Assembly: GCA_022796315.1 (NCBI GenBank)
Contig: JAAWIL010000240.1
Span: 1-5,386 of the forward strand
Direction of reading: 5' to 3'
Length of the DNA: 5,386 nucleotides
DNA from: Oscillibacter sp.
GTDB taxonomy: Bacteria; Bacillota; Clostridia; Oscillospirales; Oscillospiraceae
In this document: positions 5,346-5,386 of the stretch, piece by piece
How positions within the stretch are numbered: position 1 is the first letter of the stretch
Layout of the letters: every line of letters begins with the position of its first letter
Notes under the pieces: model-generated
The model's database searches: none
Told to the model about the DNA's origin: nothing
The model's input: only the letters and a program-made list of their open reading frames with translations
Program-made: the position numbers and the translations under genes

Positions 5346-5386
5346 CGGCGGAGCCCTCTCCGCCGTGCCACCTCTCCCAAGGGGAG
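5346..5386. repeat. Start of a GC-rich hairpin repeat, cut by the window end
   Basis: CGGCGGAG (5346-5353) pairs with CTCCGCCG (5358-5365) around a 4-nt loop, five bases after the arcC stop codon. CTCCC followed by GGGGAG at the very end begins a second hairpin. No T-run is visible, so it is not a standard terminator as far as the window shows. The wording (GAGCCCTCTCC, GCCACCTCTCCC, AAGGGGAG) resembles a dispersed intergenic repeat that I recall from gut Oscillospiraceae genomes; that recollection was not checked. Confidence 0.4.

Noticed and set aside
4346..5380. 344-codon open frame on the minus strand, antisense to arcC
   Set aside because: The plus-strand frame carries all the carbamate kinase motifs. 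The antisense product is His/Gly/Leu-rich shadow sequence.

Overview
The window is GC-rich, with long coding regions strongly biased to G or C at third codon positions. It has Bacillota-type Shine-Dalgarno sites and an orphan carbamate kinase gene. Several intergenic palindromes resemble the dispersed repeats I associate with human-gut Oscillospiraceae (Flavonifractor/Lawsonibacter/Oscillibacter relatives). That placement is an inference from style and memory, not from a database match. No rRNA, tRNA, CRISPR array, transposase or phage gene is visible.

Layout: Bases 1-151 are one long imperfect palindrome (MITE-like). A strong hairpin at 168-208 follows, probably the terminator of a small XRE-family regulator on the minus strand (567 down to 256). 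Between 568 and 1121 lies about 550 bp without a convincing gene. It holds an AT-rich divergent promoter region (about 600-670), a second rightward promoter candidate at 766-795, a foldable stretch at 843-935, and a second palindromic element with 14-bp perfect terminal inverted repeats at 952-1080. This element sits between the promoters and the next gene.

Rightward from 1122 are two genes that look like one operon. The first encodes a 542-residue protein of unknown function, with three N-terminal membrane helices and a large cytoplasmic-looking part that may contain a duplicated module. The second, after a 66-bp gap, encodes a 414-residue Sel1-repeat (TPR-like) protein. A GC-rich hairpin with a T-run at 4103-4140 closes the unit. 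A plausible reading is a membrane-anchored protein with a soluble scaffold partner, with the divergent XRE protein as candidate regulator. The sequence does not prove either link.

The 335-bp gap before the last gene contains an 83-nt palindromic, branched-fold element (4198-4280). It is followed by a leader in which the Shine-Dalgarno site of the carbamate kinase gene can pair with an upstream pyrimidine tract. That tract can instead pair with an earlier purine tract, an on/off arrangement like a riboswitch or attenuator. The gene, arcC (4397-5341), is complete and has all the family motifs I could check. Carbamate kinase interconverts carbamoyl phosphate plus ADP with carbamate plus ATP, the energy-yielding last step of arginine, agmatine or purine catabolism. 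No partner genes lie in the window. The last 40 bases look like the start of another intergenic repeat.
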